Under the pieces are notes generated by a model that searched no databases, had not been told where the DNA came from, and worked only from the letters and a program-made list of their open reading frames with translations. From contig BFEA01000413.1 of assembly GCA_003427395.1 (NCBI GenBank), positions 663,922 through 692,019 of the forward strand: 28,098 nucleotides of DNA. The letters run 5' to 3'. Below are positions 15,577-26,744 of this stretch, piece by piece. The position numbers and the translations under genes are program-made. Source of the stretch: Chara braunii (taxonomy: Eukaryota; Streptophyta; Charophyceae; Charales; Characeae). Each line of letters opens with the position of its first letter. Within the stretch, counting starts at the first letter, position 1.

Positions 15577-16781
15577 TTAGCCAAAATACTTGGAATAATA
15601 ATACCATAGATAACTAAGCCCCTGGTAATGTGAACTGTTGCAAGCTGATTTTCCCTCGACCAGGTACTGAGGAACCAATTTTGTTGTCTCCTGTTTCTTC
15701 TGCCAGCTCCGACTCTCTTCCGCCAGTCCACTCTGATTGCTTGCTTCAAGCTCGTTGCCCGTTTTCACCCGATGTTTGATTTGTCTGTCAGACAGTGGAC
15801 AGTTCTCAAATCTTGCTTTGTTTCTGTCCGCCCAGATGACTTCGCACAGCAGACCTTTTACCGCGTGAGCCACATAACCCCAACCCCTCTTTCCCTTTGT
15901 GCCCGGTGGGAGAAAGCCCAAAAGAACCCACTTCTCATCCCACACTACACTTGAGGCTCCAAAGGAGGACCAGCGTTGGGACCACCATCTCCAGATACGC
16001 TTTAATTCGGGCACTCCCACCACAGGTGTTGTGTTGATTCGAAGGGTCATCTGCATCCTGGGCATCGCATGTTCACTTTCATCCCCCTGCTCACTAGCCA
16101 TACAGCTGATGGAGTGACTAGCATGGATAGTAACCACAGAATGCTTACTTGTCTGCCATTTGGCCGCCTCGCAATAGTCTGCCATAACAGCTCAGACTTT
16201 GCAGGCATGTCTGGAATTTCCTCTCCAAGCAAAGTTTGCCATCTTGCAGTAGCGATTTCCGTCGGGTTCTTCAGCTTGCTGCTTGTTATTCCGTAGTCTG
16301 TTCTGGTCGAGTACCTTGTCAGCTGCATTTGCGGATCCTTTTCCATGCCTGTGGTCCAGCTCCTCGCTATGGAGTCTATGCACACTTTCCGAAGTGGAAC
16401 CCGTCCTACCGAGGTGAGAGTCTTTGCCCTTCTGCCCTTCTCTCTTAGCTCAATCTCCCGGATTTGCGGGGGGTTGGCCCATAGCATCAGCGTTCCTTCA
16501 TTTATGAAGGCCAGTCTGTTCGAGCAAGTTTCACATATCCACCTTTCCACTTTCCGAAACCCGCTCGGTAGGATCTCTGACATTTTCCAGACCACCCCTT
16601 GTTCTTCTTCATTGCTTGCCACATACCACGTGCCGGGGGGATCCAAACCGTCTAGTCCCAGCTTCGCCTTCCAGTCCTGCGGTAAAGCCCTGATTACCAT
16701 GTCCCTATGTTCTTCCACTTTCTTGTTAATTGTTCTTGGATTTCTTCTGTGGGCGTCCAGGTGCTCAGGTTCGAGGACCAC
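15577..16781 (-). pseudogene. LINE C-terminal zinc-binding (zf-RVT-like) region
   Basis: The frame from 16781 to 16047 runs through LLWQTIARRPNGRQVS and ends MRCPGCR. The following ESTQHLWWECP lies in a second frame and PELKRIWRWW in a third, ending with VIWADRNKARFE. Together they give the C-x2-C...H...C arrangement and the closing W..RN motif known from the zf-RVT domain after plant LINE reverse transcriptases. At least two small indels separate the parts. Confidence 0.65.
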
Positions 16782-18934
16782 AGGTCCCTCATTCGCACTA
16801 TCCCTTTCTTTATCCAGGCCAGTCCAAAGGAGGTGGTTGATCCATCTGGTAGGTCCTGGAACGGTTTGTCATTTGGGCCTTTGATACTTGGGTTGTCGAA
16901 GATCTGTTGAGCAAGGATCTCTTCTCTTGTGATTGGCTTCTGTTGAGTATTTGGGGGCAGTCTTCTCCACGCCTTCATGATGGAGTTCCAAAAGGTGGAT
17001 TTGAGTCTTCTCTTCGTAAATGACTTCATCAAGAAACAAGCTCAAACATCATCCGACCGCTGCAGTTCCCACTTCTTCATTAAAATCCTTTGTGCCAATT
17101 CTACTCACTGTTCTTTTTGTTTGGCAGTTGCAATCTTGCTGATACATGCTCTGAGTTGGGATTGATTTTTCTTGGCGGGGTTAATCAGTCCCAGTCCTCC
17201 CTTCTCCCGTGGAAAAGTCAGAGTCTGCTACGCAAGTTTTACCAAGTATCCTTCCCCCGCTTTCGCTTTTGGCTTCCATAAGAACCTCGCCGCCAGTCTT
17301 CTGATTGCTGCAAGGACTCCCATTGCCAGTTCCCATACTGTGCTGACGAACCAAAGGATAGAGAAGAGTGCCATGCTTGACACTAGCGCTCTTCCTATTA
17401 TCGAGAGGTGCCATGTGCTGGCCCACAGGTTTAGTCTGGTGGTTATCCGCTCCTGCAGGACGAATCCTTGTGAAGATGCCCCTACTTGAATGCTTATTAA
17501 CACTCATAGGAACCTCTCTTCCTCCCCTTCCTCCACTTTTTTCATTCCCCATTGCACCCTTAGCTCAAACGTGTGGGGCAGTAGGAAAGCAAATTTACTC
17601 CAGTTGACGGATGCTTCAGATAATCTGGAGTACTCCATCATGGTGTCCTTCAGTGCTGTCAATGTTGGGACTGTCTTTTCACACACTGCAAACAAATCGT
17701 CTGCGAGGGTCTTTACTCTGCACTTTGAAGTTCCGCCTAACGGTAGGCCCTTGATGTCTGGATGCTTCCTGATCCGGTTCAACAACGCTTCCATTTGAAC
17801 TACAAAGAGAAGGGGGGCTAGTGGTCACCCCTGTCTCAGTGACCTTGTCAGTTGGAACGCATCCGACAAATGTCCATTGATTAAGACCGTTGAGGTAGTC
17901 TAGGTATACATAGCCACCACCCATTTACCGAAACCCTCGCGGAACACCATCTTCTTCATGGTAGTTAGGACAAAGGTCCAGCGTACCTTGTCATAGGCTT
18001 TTTCCAAGTCCAGTAGCAACACTGCCATGTCCATGTTCTTTGTCTGCACAATCTCCAGAGTCTCGATTGTTGTTATGATATTGTTAAATATAGATCTCCC
18101 TTGGACAAAGGCCCCTTGATCACCTTCAATCAAATCCAGTAAGTGTCTCGCTAGTCTTTTGGCTAGAGTCTTCGATAGGATCTTGTAGGAGACATTCAAC
18201 AACGAAATAGGACGCCAATTATTCCTGACTTTCATCTTGTCTCCCTTTTTAAACAGTATCGTAATCACCCCATGGGTCATTCTGGAACCCAGTCTTCCTC
18301 CCTTTAATACTTCATTGTAGAGGACCACCATGTTAGGCCCAATCAAATTCTAGAACTTTGCGTAGAATTTCACCGTGAGGTCATCCACCCCTGGTGATTT
18401 TCCATGAGCCATTTCCTTCAAGGTCTGAGTCGTTTCCTCCATTGTGATTGGGCAGTCTAAGTCTAGTCTTGCTGCTGTCGACAAACTAACATGGGTGTCC
18501 TCCCACAGATTTAAGTGTTTCGAAAGATTTGTTTCCAATGAGTCATGAGGCCGCCTTGTTGTCAAAATGTCTTCATAGTAGATTTTTGCGTACTCCACCA
18601 TTCTTGTTGCACTTGAGGCTCGTGGGGCCGTGGCGTCGAAAGGATGCTTTTGTTCCACCATCTACTGTTGCATTCGTCTTGGCTGCAGCTTCTGAAAGGT
18701 TTCTCTTGTAATTTTATCATGCGTTTCTATTCCTTTCTCCCTCAATACTTTTGCCCGTCTGCTTTCCTCTTCTACTTGCATTGCTTCCCATTCCTCCAAC
18801 CTTTTCTCTCTTTCTTTTGCCCAAACCAGTTCAGAAATTGGGTGAGCCTCCATACGCTCCTCTGCTTCTTCCACCCTTTTTCTGCATATTGCTTCTTGAA
18901 TGTTCCTCTTCCGGGCTATAGTGTCCTCGAGCAA
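16694..18934 (-). pseudogene. LINE reverse transcriptase
   Basis: Copies element RNA into DNA at the target. Motifs in order on the minus strand: GKSPGVDDLTVKFYAKF, ITILFKKGDKMKVRNNWRPI, SLLNVSYKILSKTLAKRL, QGAFVQGRSI, LDLEKAYDKV, SLRQG-stop-PLAPLLF and a TLADD active-site motif (17696-17707), where F/YADD is usual. All lie in one reading frame, interrupted by about nine stop codons. Several replace residues that the family holds as Trp (KF-stop-NLIG, LA-stop-QTL, EQ-stop-VEL). The 18934-18662 part is a charged, probably coiled-coil segment before the polymerase domain. A frameshift near 16730 moves the remainder into another phase. Confidence 0.85.
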
Positions 18935-19038
18935 ACATTCAACATTTTAGATTCTATTGAAAACCCTCCATCTATCCAGTCCGCCGCCGAGTTGAACTGT
19001 TGTTTCGTTGCTTGCCAATCTTCCAAGTGTTACTGAAG

Positions 19039-20190
19039 TCATTCCCCTATCTCTGGTTCTTTCAAGTTCTGAGCGTTCAGCTTGAATGAGTCCTTCCCCC
19101 TTTCAAGACTCATTCGCACTCTTACTTTTGCCATCACTGGTTTGTGATCCGACATCGGATTGCATATGTCTTTAATTGTGGTGACCCCTTCAAGGATTTG
19201 CTTCCCCACTAGGAAGTAGTCTAACCTTCTTCTGGTCACACTGTGTCGCTCCGGGTGTCTGTGTGATATCCAAGTGTACCCTGCTTTTTTCTGGTGACAA
19301 CAGGCGAAACGGGTATGTGAGCTTCAATTCTGTGCTCAAGTCCAGCAGGTTCTGAACATCACTCCTATCTGCGTATGCAGATCCTGGTCTAAGAGCCTCA
19401 TCCAAGGAGAGGTTCCAGTCTCCAGCTAGGATCAACTTGTCTTTTTTTTTTTTTTTTAACATCATTGAAGGGGAGTAGAGGGGATGCTGATAAGAGCAGA
19501 CACCCCCTCTACCCTCCTTGCTTGATAGATGGCTCTGTTCCATTGGTGGGGAGCTGCACCTGCTGGAAAACGGGTCCACCGTCCCTTTACATCATAGTCA
19601 CTGAAAAGACAAGGAGCAGCTCGTGCAGGGAACCGGGCCCAACGTCCCTTCTGATCAGATGTGAGCATAAAAATAGTAATAGGAAAAAATAAGAGGATTT
19701 GGTTCATGCGCCTCTTCACCCTGAACGGGCGCCAGATATGTGTGTCCACCTAGCACTTCCAATCTTTATAGCCTCTACTTTTGGAATGTTCGATATGAGT
19801 CTTGCAAAGAATCTTGCTCTTTCACCAGGCTTGGTCGGAGCGTACACTGTCATGATTACCCAATCCTCTTCGTTTACTTCCACCCACATTCATGCCCAAC
19901 GGCCCCATATGTCTGCTTCTGCTTCAATGAACTTTACCTACAGGTCTCTGTGCAAAAAAATTCCCACCCCTCCTCTAGTTGTACCTTGTGCGGGATCCCA
20001 TATGGGCGGATCATTCCACCAGTCCCCAAGTTTGCCCAACTTCTCCTCACTGAGTTTCGTCTCCTGAAGTAGTAAATAGTTTACTCCCCAGTCATGCATC
20101 CAACTTTTGATCCTCTACTTTTTTTATCATCCACTGGTGTCTTCTAGACCCCGTACATTTCATATTGCTACCTTCAGTTTATCCATGGAC
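19039..20190 (-). pseudogene. LINE AP endonuclease, split by an insertion
   Basis: The endonuclease nicks target DNA to prime reverse transcription. Minus-strand motifs in order are VAI-stop-NVRG, LLLQETKLSEEK, DWWNDPPIWDPAQG, GGVGIFLHRDL, VIMTVYAPTKPGERARFF, LILAGDWNLSLDE, RRRLDYFLV and SDHKPV. They match the QET, YAP, GDxN and SDH motifs of the exonuclease-endonuclease-phosphatase fold. Stops occur at the Trp of WNVRG and after HRDL and GRWA, and one frameshift separates HLDITQ from RRRLDYF. About 320 bases of foreign sequence (19443-19765) lie between ARLISNIP and DKLILAGDWN. Confidence 0.85.
19443..19765 (-). mobile_element. Short poly(A)-tailed retroelement, copy B, nested in LINE
   Basis: On the minus strand the element ends AATGATGTT followed by a run of A (plus-strand T run from 19443). 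Its 3' half matches the copy at 3966-4122. It also contains an internal near-repeat of about 40 bases: GGGTCCACCGTCCCTTTACA and GGGCCCAACGTCCCTTCTGA, 66 bases apart. It breaks the LINE endonuclease between two conserved motifs, so it is younger than the LINE. The 5' end is estimated from where the endonuclease similarity stops. Confidence 0.75.
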
Positions 20191-21901
20191 CACTTCCTCA
20201 CCCGCTTGTTGTTGGATGCGGGATGTATCTCTGCTGGTTCTAGAGTGTAGGTCTGCTGCCGTGTTTGAATGGGATCTCTCCCTGGAACGGAGAGGTTCAG
20301 TTCTTTCAGATTTCCCTCTCGATGAGTTGGTGCGGGATCCCCCATCCCAGTCTTTCACCGCACTAGCTGATAGGAAGGAGGAGTGAAATCCTTCTTCCTT
20401 CGTGAGTTTCTCATTGATGTTTAACAGTAACAACGCACTTATACCTTCTATAATTAAGGCATGTTCCAGCTCTTGGATGTTGTCATCTCTTATCGTATTC
20501 ACGTGATACCAGCGGACCCCTGTTTGAGTAAGTAAATATTCTGCCTCCAGCGGGATCCTAGCATTCAGTAGCGGAAATTAGAACTTGCAAAAGCCCTGTT
20601 GTGTTCGCAAATGAGGTTGATCATTGAAGAGCCCGGGATGATTCTCACTGGCACCTGGTCTCCGTATAGCTCTTTGGTCTTCTTCACGATCATTGCAGGA
20701 GTAGGGGCTTTTTCTACTACAATTGGTGGGATTCCCCTCTGTCCATTGTCATTTTCCAGTACTGGGAAGAACACCTCGTCTCTTGCCATGGTGCAAAGAA
20801 TCGGTACCATCCTTCTGAAGAATGCTCCTGTATGACTCCTATGTACCAACTCCGACCTGATGTCTACTCATGTTCTACCTCTGACCTGTTTACCATCATT
20901 TGTTGAGCTCTTCATTGACACCAAAGGAACCTGCCCTCTTCTTCCAGTACTGCACTTTTTTGCTTGGTTGTCGCTGTCCATCCTTACTCTGGAGTGAGAG
21001 GAGATTTCTGACAATGAGAGTTCACCCTGTGCTCTGTCACCCCTGACAGTGAGAGTTCACCCTGTGCTCTCACCCATGTTTCCCCCTTGCTGTGTTTGTT
21101 CGCCCCCCTATCCTCTTTCCTCACTCTTTCCCTCTCTCCTATTGCTTCTCACACCTCTCTTCTGCTGTGACTCTACCTGTTTCGCCCAGGGTCTCAAGGT
21201 CACTCCCCTTCCTGATTTGTATCTAACCACTGCTTGATCTTCCAGTACCGGTCCTGTTGGGGGGGGCCTGGCTTAGGGAATTAAGTTTGCATTCGCTGGC
21301 GCCCAAACCCTCCAGTCGTATGCATCAGCTGGGTAGATTGGTTGTGGCTGCCTCAATGGTAGTGGGGGGTCACAGTGTTGCATCCGATCCACTGCCTGCT
21401 GGTGTGTAAAATGTGGCTCTAGCAGATCCTCTTGGTAGCCCTGAAAGTTGTATGGCGGTATTTGCTGGTGCTGGTACTGTTTTGAACTTCCTCTTGCAAC
21501 CATGGGCTTTAGTTGGTGCAAGTAGGCCCTATCATAGGGCCCTCATCTTTCTCCTTTGGGGTTTCAGGGTTGCATTAGCGTTGGATAGCCCAGTTTGTTG
21601 CTTCCTCTTGTGAGATCTACTCTTTGTCCTTGCTCCTGAGCTCTCGTCTGCCCTCCTTATTGATGCTCTCTTCTCCAGTTTCCATCAGCCCGTGAAGGGG
21701 TCTGGGGCCCTCTTATGCCCCTGGGGTTACTGAAGTGAGTTGGGTGTTGCTGGGAGATGCCAGCTCCTCCTCTGGCTTCAGGTTGGCTGTGTATGTGTAG
21801 TTGATCTTGTTCTTGCCGTTCTCCCTTGTTTCATGTTCTTGATTTTGTAGATATTGACGAAATCTCTCCTTGTGTCCTCCTTGGTGGGCACCACCTTATC
21901 T
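20191..21901 (-). pseudogene. LINE linker between ORF1 knuckle and endonuclease
   Basis: Minus-strand frames here include a 94-residue segment (20849-20565) with VVEKAPTPAMIVKKTKELYG, an Arg- and Ser-rich segment (20502-20179) and a Gln- and Pro-rich one (21521-21273). None matches a domain I recognise. Position and composition fit the disordered region between the CCHC knuckle and the endonuclease. Frequent stops show decay. Confidence 0.45.
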
Positions 21902-22669
21902 TCACCGCCGCTCCTCTTGTCTGATCCTTGGACAGTTTTCTTCTGTATGGAAATGCCACTTACATTTTCCGCACCAGTCTGTGTATGGAGTCACTATTTC
22001 CACCTTCCATACTTCTCCTTTTGGCGATTCGATGATGAGGTTGTCATCTATCCGGTGCCTTGCATCCGGTGGCATATCTACCTTTACGTTCATTAGTTTT
22101 TGTCTGGATGGGTCAAATTCTGGTGGATGCATTTGGATGATCTCTCAAAACATGCCTTGTATTGCTATCTTCAAATAGTAGTAGGCATCTAGAGGTACTC
22201 ACAGTGCCATGATCCAAAAGTTTGTTTCAACCTCTTGTAGTCTGAGCATCTTCAGTTCTTGTTTAGGCATCCAAGGCTTGAATGATGTGATGCACTCTTC
22301 CCTGCCCAACTTAAGTTTTACTTATTTCTTCCTCATCATCCACTCAACCAGGTCCTTTGCCTTAGCTACATACGAGATCACGTTCGGCCCTTCGAATCGG
22401 ATTCTGCCTCTGCGCAAGTCGGGGTTGAAGAACCTTACCGTTGTCCATCCATCCTCGTACGCCCTGACGAGATTTTTCTGTATCCCTTTAGAAAGCTCCC
22501 TTGCCTTTCCTTGAAAGACGATTATTGTCGTTTGATCCTTCAAGCATTTTTCCTTGATGTCATCTACTACTTGATTCACCACAAAACGCCTTCCTCCCTC
22601 GTCTTCAGTTACTTCACCCAGGTCGATATCATCTGGACACATGCCTTCGTCATAACATCTCTCTACCAA
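21902..22669 (-). pseudogene. LINE ORF1, gag-like (DUF4283-like) with CCHC knuckle
   Basis: ORF1 proteins bind element RNA. The minus strand reads from VNQVVDDIKEKCLKDQTTII through FFNPDLRRGRIRFEG, and then GREECITSFKPWMPKQELK to MNVKVDMPPDAR. It ends in a zinc knuckle CGKCKWHFHTEENC (C-x2-C-x4-H-x4-C). The order resembles DUF4283 proteins of plant LINEs. In-frame stops after LVEWMMRKK, after NFWIMAL and after IQGMF disable it. Confidence 0.7.
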
Positions 22670-22673
22670 ATTT

Positions 22674-22851
22674 CATACTCTAGCTTCCTTGAGAAGTACG
22701 AACGAAACAGTTTGCCTTGAAGGAAGAAAATCGTCAGGATGACGATCCAAGTTGAGTGGGGAAAACGAAAAAAATGGCAAACCAGAGGCCATTCAGACAG
22801 ATATCAGCCTCCGATCCTACCGAATCCAAGGACAGAGGAAGCTAGAGTATG
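22674..22851. repeat. 178-bp unit with 16-bp perfect inverted repeats
   Basis: CATACTCTAGCTTCCT begins at 22674 and its exact reverse complement AGGAAGCTAGAGTATG lies at 22836-22851. An inner pair, GTTTGCC and GGCAAAC, is nested inside. The unit lies next to the LINE ORF1 and abuts the 84-bp repeat at 22853. It may be a small foldback transposon or a structured LINE leader. No target duplication is seen. Confidence 0.8.
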
Positions 22852-22852
22852 G

Positions 22853-22966
22853 CACCGGGGCAATTCCCTGCAAACTTGTAATGTTTAAAGACCAAACACC
22901 GAAATATACTTTTAACATTTTATCCTTTATCTTGTGCACCGAGGCAATTCACTGCATGTAAAATCG
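22853..22966 (+). repeat. 84-bp tandem repeat, upstream copy
   Basis: CACCGGGGCAATTCCCTGCA (from about 22853) recurs as CACCGAGGCAATTCACTGCA 84 bases later. This suggests one full unit plus the start of a second. The internal 79 bases match 14871-14949. Confidence 0.75.
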
Positions 22967-25140
22967 AAGTAGGTAATACATCATTTGTATCTACTGCCCG
23001 TCTGACAAACTTTGTGATTTTGAGAAGATCCATCTTTTCCACCTCGAGCGTTGATGGTGTTCAACAGGAGAAGTCCCCCGCATAGCACATAACAAGTCTC
23101 AAGTGAGCACTAAAATCAAACTTTAAACAAAGGTTCACAAAAGTTTTTTCATTGTTTTCAATCAATTATTTTTAGATATTTATTGTGTTCAATAGGAAAA
23201 TCAATGTCGAATTTTATATGAATCGTTGGTTATTGGTTATGCTTTGCATCTTGTTAATATAAAAGGATAAACTTATATATGAGGCATTCTGCTTACAAAA
23301 CCAAAATACGGTGTCGGGCGGCCAAAGTCAGTCGGGCACATAGATTTCATAGATTTGGGTATAATGTCAGTCGTATAGGTGCGTTTGGGAGGTGACTTTT
23401 GTCTGACACGCGTTACGAAAATAGGGTATCCAGGCCAGCCCCTGTTATCCGCATCTTTACTTGTCAATACTAACCCTATTTTCAGGCGGATAGAGGTATT
23501 AATTTTGTCCCTTTTATCACCTTTTGTTTCAACCTATTTTACCCCTATCTGCGTTCCTACTGATTTTGGTCGGAAACACACGCGCTCACCTCCCTGCGGT
23601 CTGCACCGCCAAATCAATTCGGGGATTTTTTTATTTTTATTTTTGGTTTTAATAACAAAATTAAAAATCGGAAATAAACTTAAAAGAACGATAAAAATAA
23701 ATCAAGGTACACGATCGTTATTATTATTTTATTTCCCCTTCTTGATTATGTTTCTCGTCTGTGCAACCCCAATTTTGCTTATTTTATGGTCCTGATTACG
23801 AATCTTTTTTGGATGCACGCCCCTATTTTATATATATATATATATGATGATATATATATATATATATTATTTAGTCTGTGGATGCTACACGGGGCTGGTT
23901 ATTTTTCACAGCTCGACTTGCTGCTCAATGTTGAGCGCGGGCGGCTGTACGGGCACGTTGGTACCAGGACTATGGACCAAATCTTTGGATATACAGACAT
24001 TTCAATAATCTTCGGCAAAAAAAATAGACTTCACTCGGACATTTCTGGTTGGTTGACTAGATACTTCCAACGGACCCATTATGGATTGGATGGTCGTCAC
24101 AGGTCACACAGACGATGGGTCAATAACTTCAACTGAGATTTCCATTAAAATATTACCCATCAAGGACAACGGTTCGACACCGACTTTCTGCCACATCGAC
24201 AATGATTCACCATTTGGTATTGTCACTAGTGGAGCTAAAATGGGGATCTTGCCGCTACTGATATTGTTCGACTCAAGCCTTGATTGACAAAAGAGGTCAG
24301 GGAGCTTGCCGCGCAAAGATTGGTACATCAAGGATGAGGCCCAGACTCAGTGCTAGCCAACGGAACACCTAGACAGGGATGATGTGGACAAGCCAACAAA
24401 GCTCGAAATTTGTACTACTACCGGGATTACGGAGTGGGACCAAAGTACGCCTAAGGCGATTACCAGGTTTAAATCCTAGATACCAACGGATCTGCTGCTG
24501 CTATACTGCTGGTACCGATAGTGCTAGCATTCTGTTTTCAAACTTGGTGCTAGTGGCTCAGCAGACCTGAGCGATTCCCTTGTATTTGCGCTACAGGCTA
24601 TCCGTGCTAATATAGAGGACGCCCAGCGAGACTAAAAAAAAACACGGGGGGGACGGGGATATGTCAAAGGCGTCCGCAAACCACGGAGATGCGTTCGACT
24701 CGGAAGCGTCCGCAGTGCACTGTGTGAGTGACATCAATACTCAAGGGAGGAGATGACGTAAATAGTTCGATGTGACGTCAACAACAAGACAGTTACAGGC
24801 AGGAAGCTTAAACCTACAGGAGGGAGCTTGCCATCCACACTCTCGTTACCTGCATGTGATGAAAAGTCGAGTCGGGTCACAGTGCACTGCAGACACATGG
24901 GCCTAGAGCAACACTGACCAGACAAAGAGAGATGTAAGAGATAAGAACCTGAACGCAATCGTTAGCCCGATTCATTCTATTTGGGTGTCTGTATGCAAAC
25001 CCATGCAGACGGAGAGAGTGGGCCAGTGCGAGTGACTATATTTTTTATTTTTTATTTTTTTAATCTAAGCACCTGGCTCCGAGCATGTCAAGATGCACTC
25101 GTATCTGAGACAGTGAACTGGTTTTTACTGGCGGGAGTGA
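22967..25140. other. AT-rich stretch without a recognisable gene
   Basis: It holds a TATATA microsatellite in two arms around GATGA (about 23829-23869), an 11-bp inverted repeat (GAAAATAGGGT near 23417 and ACCCTATTTTC near 23473) and many short frames. Around 24130-24600 the plus strand gives fragments such as LPRKDWYIKDEAQTQC broken by stops, possibly an eroded coding relic. No family was recognised. Confidence 0.5.
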
Positions 25141-25172
25141 CAAATTGACTCTCTCTCTTTCTTTGGTAGCCG

Positions 25173-25199
25173 CCCCCCTCCCCCCTCCCCCCTCCCCCT
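25173..25199 (-). other. G-quadruplex-prone tract
   Basis: The plus strand has four runs of five or six C separated by single T (CCCCCCTCCCCCCTCCCCCC...). The minus strand therefore has G runs with one-base loops, a very favourable quadruplex pattern. It continues into CT and T tracts to about 25229. Confidence 0.85.
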
Positions 25200-25599
25200 C
25201 TCTCTCTTTTTCTCTTTTTTTTTTTTTTTGCAAGAAAGACTATACATTTTCAATCAAAGAAAGAGGCCAGGTTCCTCACGGTCTACTACCTGAAAATGGA
25301 ATGGCTGGGAGCATTCAAGTTAACCAGTTTCACTTATGGGGAAAACAGCGCCCCCGACGGGACCAACCGCTTAGATATGACCGTCAGCAACAGTGGTTCC
25401 CAGGCCTTGCAAGCAGGGTCTGGGGTCTCTGCAATTAGCCTACCCTTAGCACAAGGAGTGAAATATTAGTTTCTTTGAGTGAGAATGCCACTCCTTCCAG
25501 ACCCCACACAACCTCATACTTCTGCGCTCCTACCACGGAGAAAAAACAAGTGTGCATGTATTTATGTCTCTCTCTCTCTCTGTATATATATATATATAC

Positions 25600-25650
25600 G
25601 GTTAGTCAATTTCAAGATGATATCTCAAGGCCATTGCCCCTTTCAAAAAA
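25600..25650 (+). mobile_element. SINE 3' end, related to 1480-1520
   Basis: GGTTAGTCAATTTCAAGATG and then ATATCTCAAGGCC and GCCCCTTTCAAAAAAAG align with the 3' module of the SINE at 1333-1577. The tail here is A-rich rather than (TAA)n. No tRNA-like head was found upstream, so this is a 5'-truncated copy. Confidence 0.6.
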
Positions 25651-25777
25651 AGTAATAAAAGGGAAAATTACGTTTGTAGAGGGTTAAAAAAGGCCTATGG
25701 GGGGATGACTATTTCCCCCCGGTGTGATGTTTGCCTTGGTGAGGTCTACAGGAATCCGACCAAATAGTTTGTCACAA

Positions 25778-25926
25778 CCCCTCATTTGTTATCCTCTTCT
25801 CCCCCTCTTTGACGGTTTACGGGGCAGTTCTATCTAACTCTATATATATATATCCCCTCGTTTGTTGTCATCTTCTTCCCCTCTGCCTATGGTTTACTGG
25901 GCAGCTCTGTTTGACGATATATATAA
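25778..25926. repeat. Two-copy 76-bp tandem duplication
   Basis: Unit 1 starts CCCCTCATTTGTTATC at 25778 and unit 2 starts CCCCTCGTTTGTTGTC at 25854. Both contain GGTTTAC(G/T)GGGCAG and end in a TATATA run. About 80 percent of positions match, so the event is old. Confidence 0.8.
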
Positions 25927-26468
25927 GGAAAACAAAGAAACATAGTCCCTTAGGGTTGTGTTTCCCGCGCCCACGCGGTAGGCAATTGACAATCTTGTGT
26001 TGGGTATCCGGTATACTACTCCTTAGCATGATGAATCCCTCGGTCCAAACTTTTTTGGGCCATAGGCAAAGCACCATAGGGAGTCTATCCACTCCCAGAA
26101 GCCTCTTGCCAGCATGCAGCATGTTAGTAACAGAGAGCACAAGGGCAGGCGCTAACCTCGAAAAAAAGAAAAGGTAATGTTCTATTCGATTACTATATTT
26201 TTTTTTCTCCGAAATTCGAATAGAAAATGTGCGCGTTGTATTGAAATACAACATGTATGCGGGCTATTAGAAGTGCACTTTTATTCAAGAAATTTGAGAA
26301 AGTGGACCCTCACCGTTTCTATTTTGAAATGCTCGACTCGAGGACCATGACCTACTCGGCCTCCTTCAAGCAGCTACCAGTCCTCCATTCCCCATGAATT
26401 GCTCAACGACAAATTCACCACCCTTTGGACCCGAATGGACGACTGGTACGACCAAACGATGGAAATTT
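25927..26468. other. Stretch without a recognisable gene
   Basis: Short frames on both strands show no domain. An 8-bp inverted pair (CTATTCGA and TCGAATAG, about 26180 and 26215) surrounds a T run. Nothing further is supported. Confidence 0.5.
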
Positions 26469-26509
26469 GCTTCAGGGGTATAAAGCGCACCCTTGACGGG
26501 CTGCGAACT
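26469..26509 (-). mobile_element. SINE body fragment
   Basis: On the minus strand AGTTCGCAGCC, then TATACCCCTGAAGC, aligns with the body of the SINE at 27067-27187. The upstream part that should hold the polymerase III boxes is not recognisable here, so this is a truncated or diverged copy. Confidence 0.6.
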
Positions 26510-26627
26510 GGCCAGCCGCAGGTAACTTCATAGTTATCTAGACTTACCGTGAGGGCACGGGTGCGCATCCCGTAGTTTGTTTGTCGATGGCGTTTGTCAT
26601 GTTCGCTATACACAACTCTAAGAGTGT

Positions 26628-26679
26628 GTGTGTGTATTTGTGATAGTGACTGTGTGTATGTGAGAGAGTGTGTGTATAT

Positions 26680-26744
<65 letters not shown>

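Larger units (their letters stand above)
15577..22669 (-). mobile_element. Decayed LINE (non-LTR retrotransposon), about 7.1 kb
   Basis: Read on the minus strand, the domains follow the order of plant L1-type LINEs: ORF1 with a gag-like domain and CCHC knuckle (22669-21902), linker, AP endonuclease (about 20190-19039), reverse transcriptase (about 18661-16694) and a zinc-binding C-terminus (16781-15577). Nonsense codons interrupt every domain, and a few frameshifts occur near the C-terminus. The reverse transcriptase frame is kept for more than 2 kb despite its stops. No clear poly(A) tail or target duplication was found, so both ends are approximate. A short retroelement is inserted in the endonuclease. 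Confidence 0.88.

Noticed and set aside
14871-22949. Direct repeats around the LINE as LTRs of an LTR retrotransposon
   Set aside because: They are only 79 bases long, lack TG...CA ends, and the interior is a LINE without integrase or protease.
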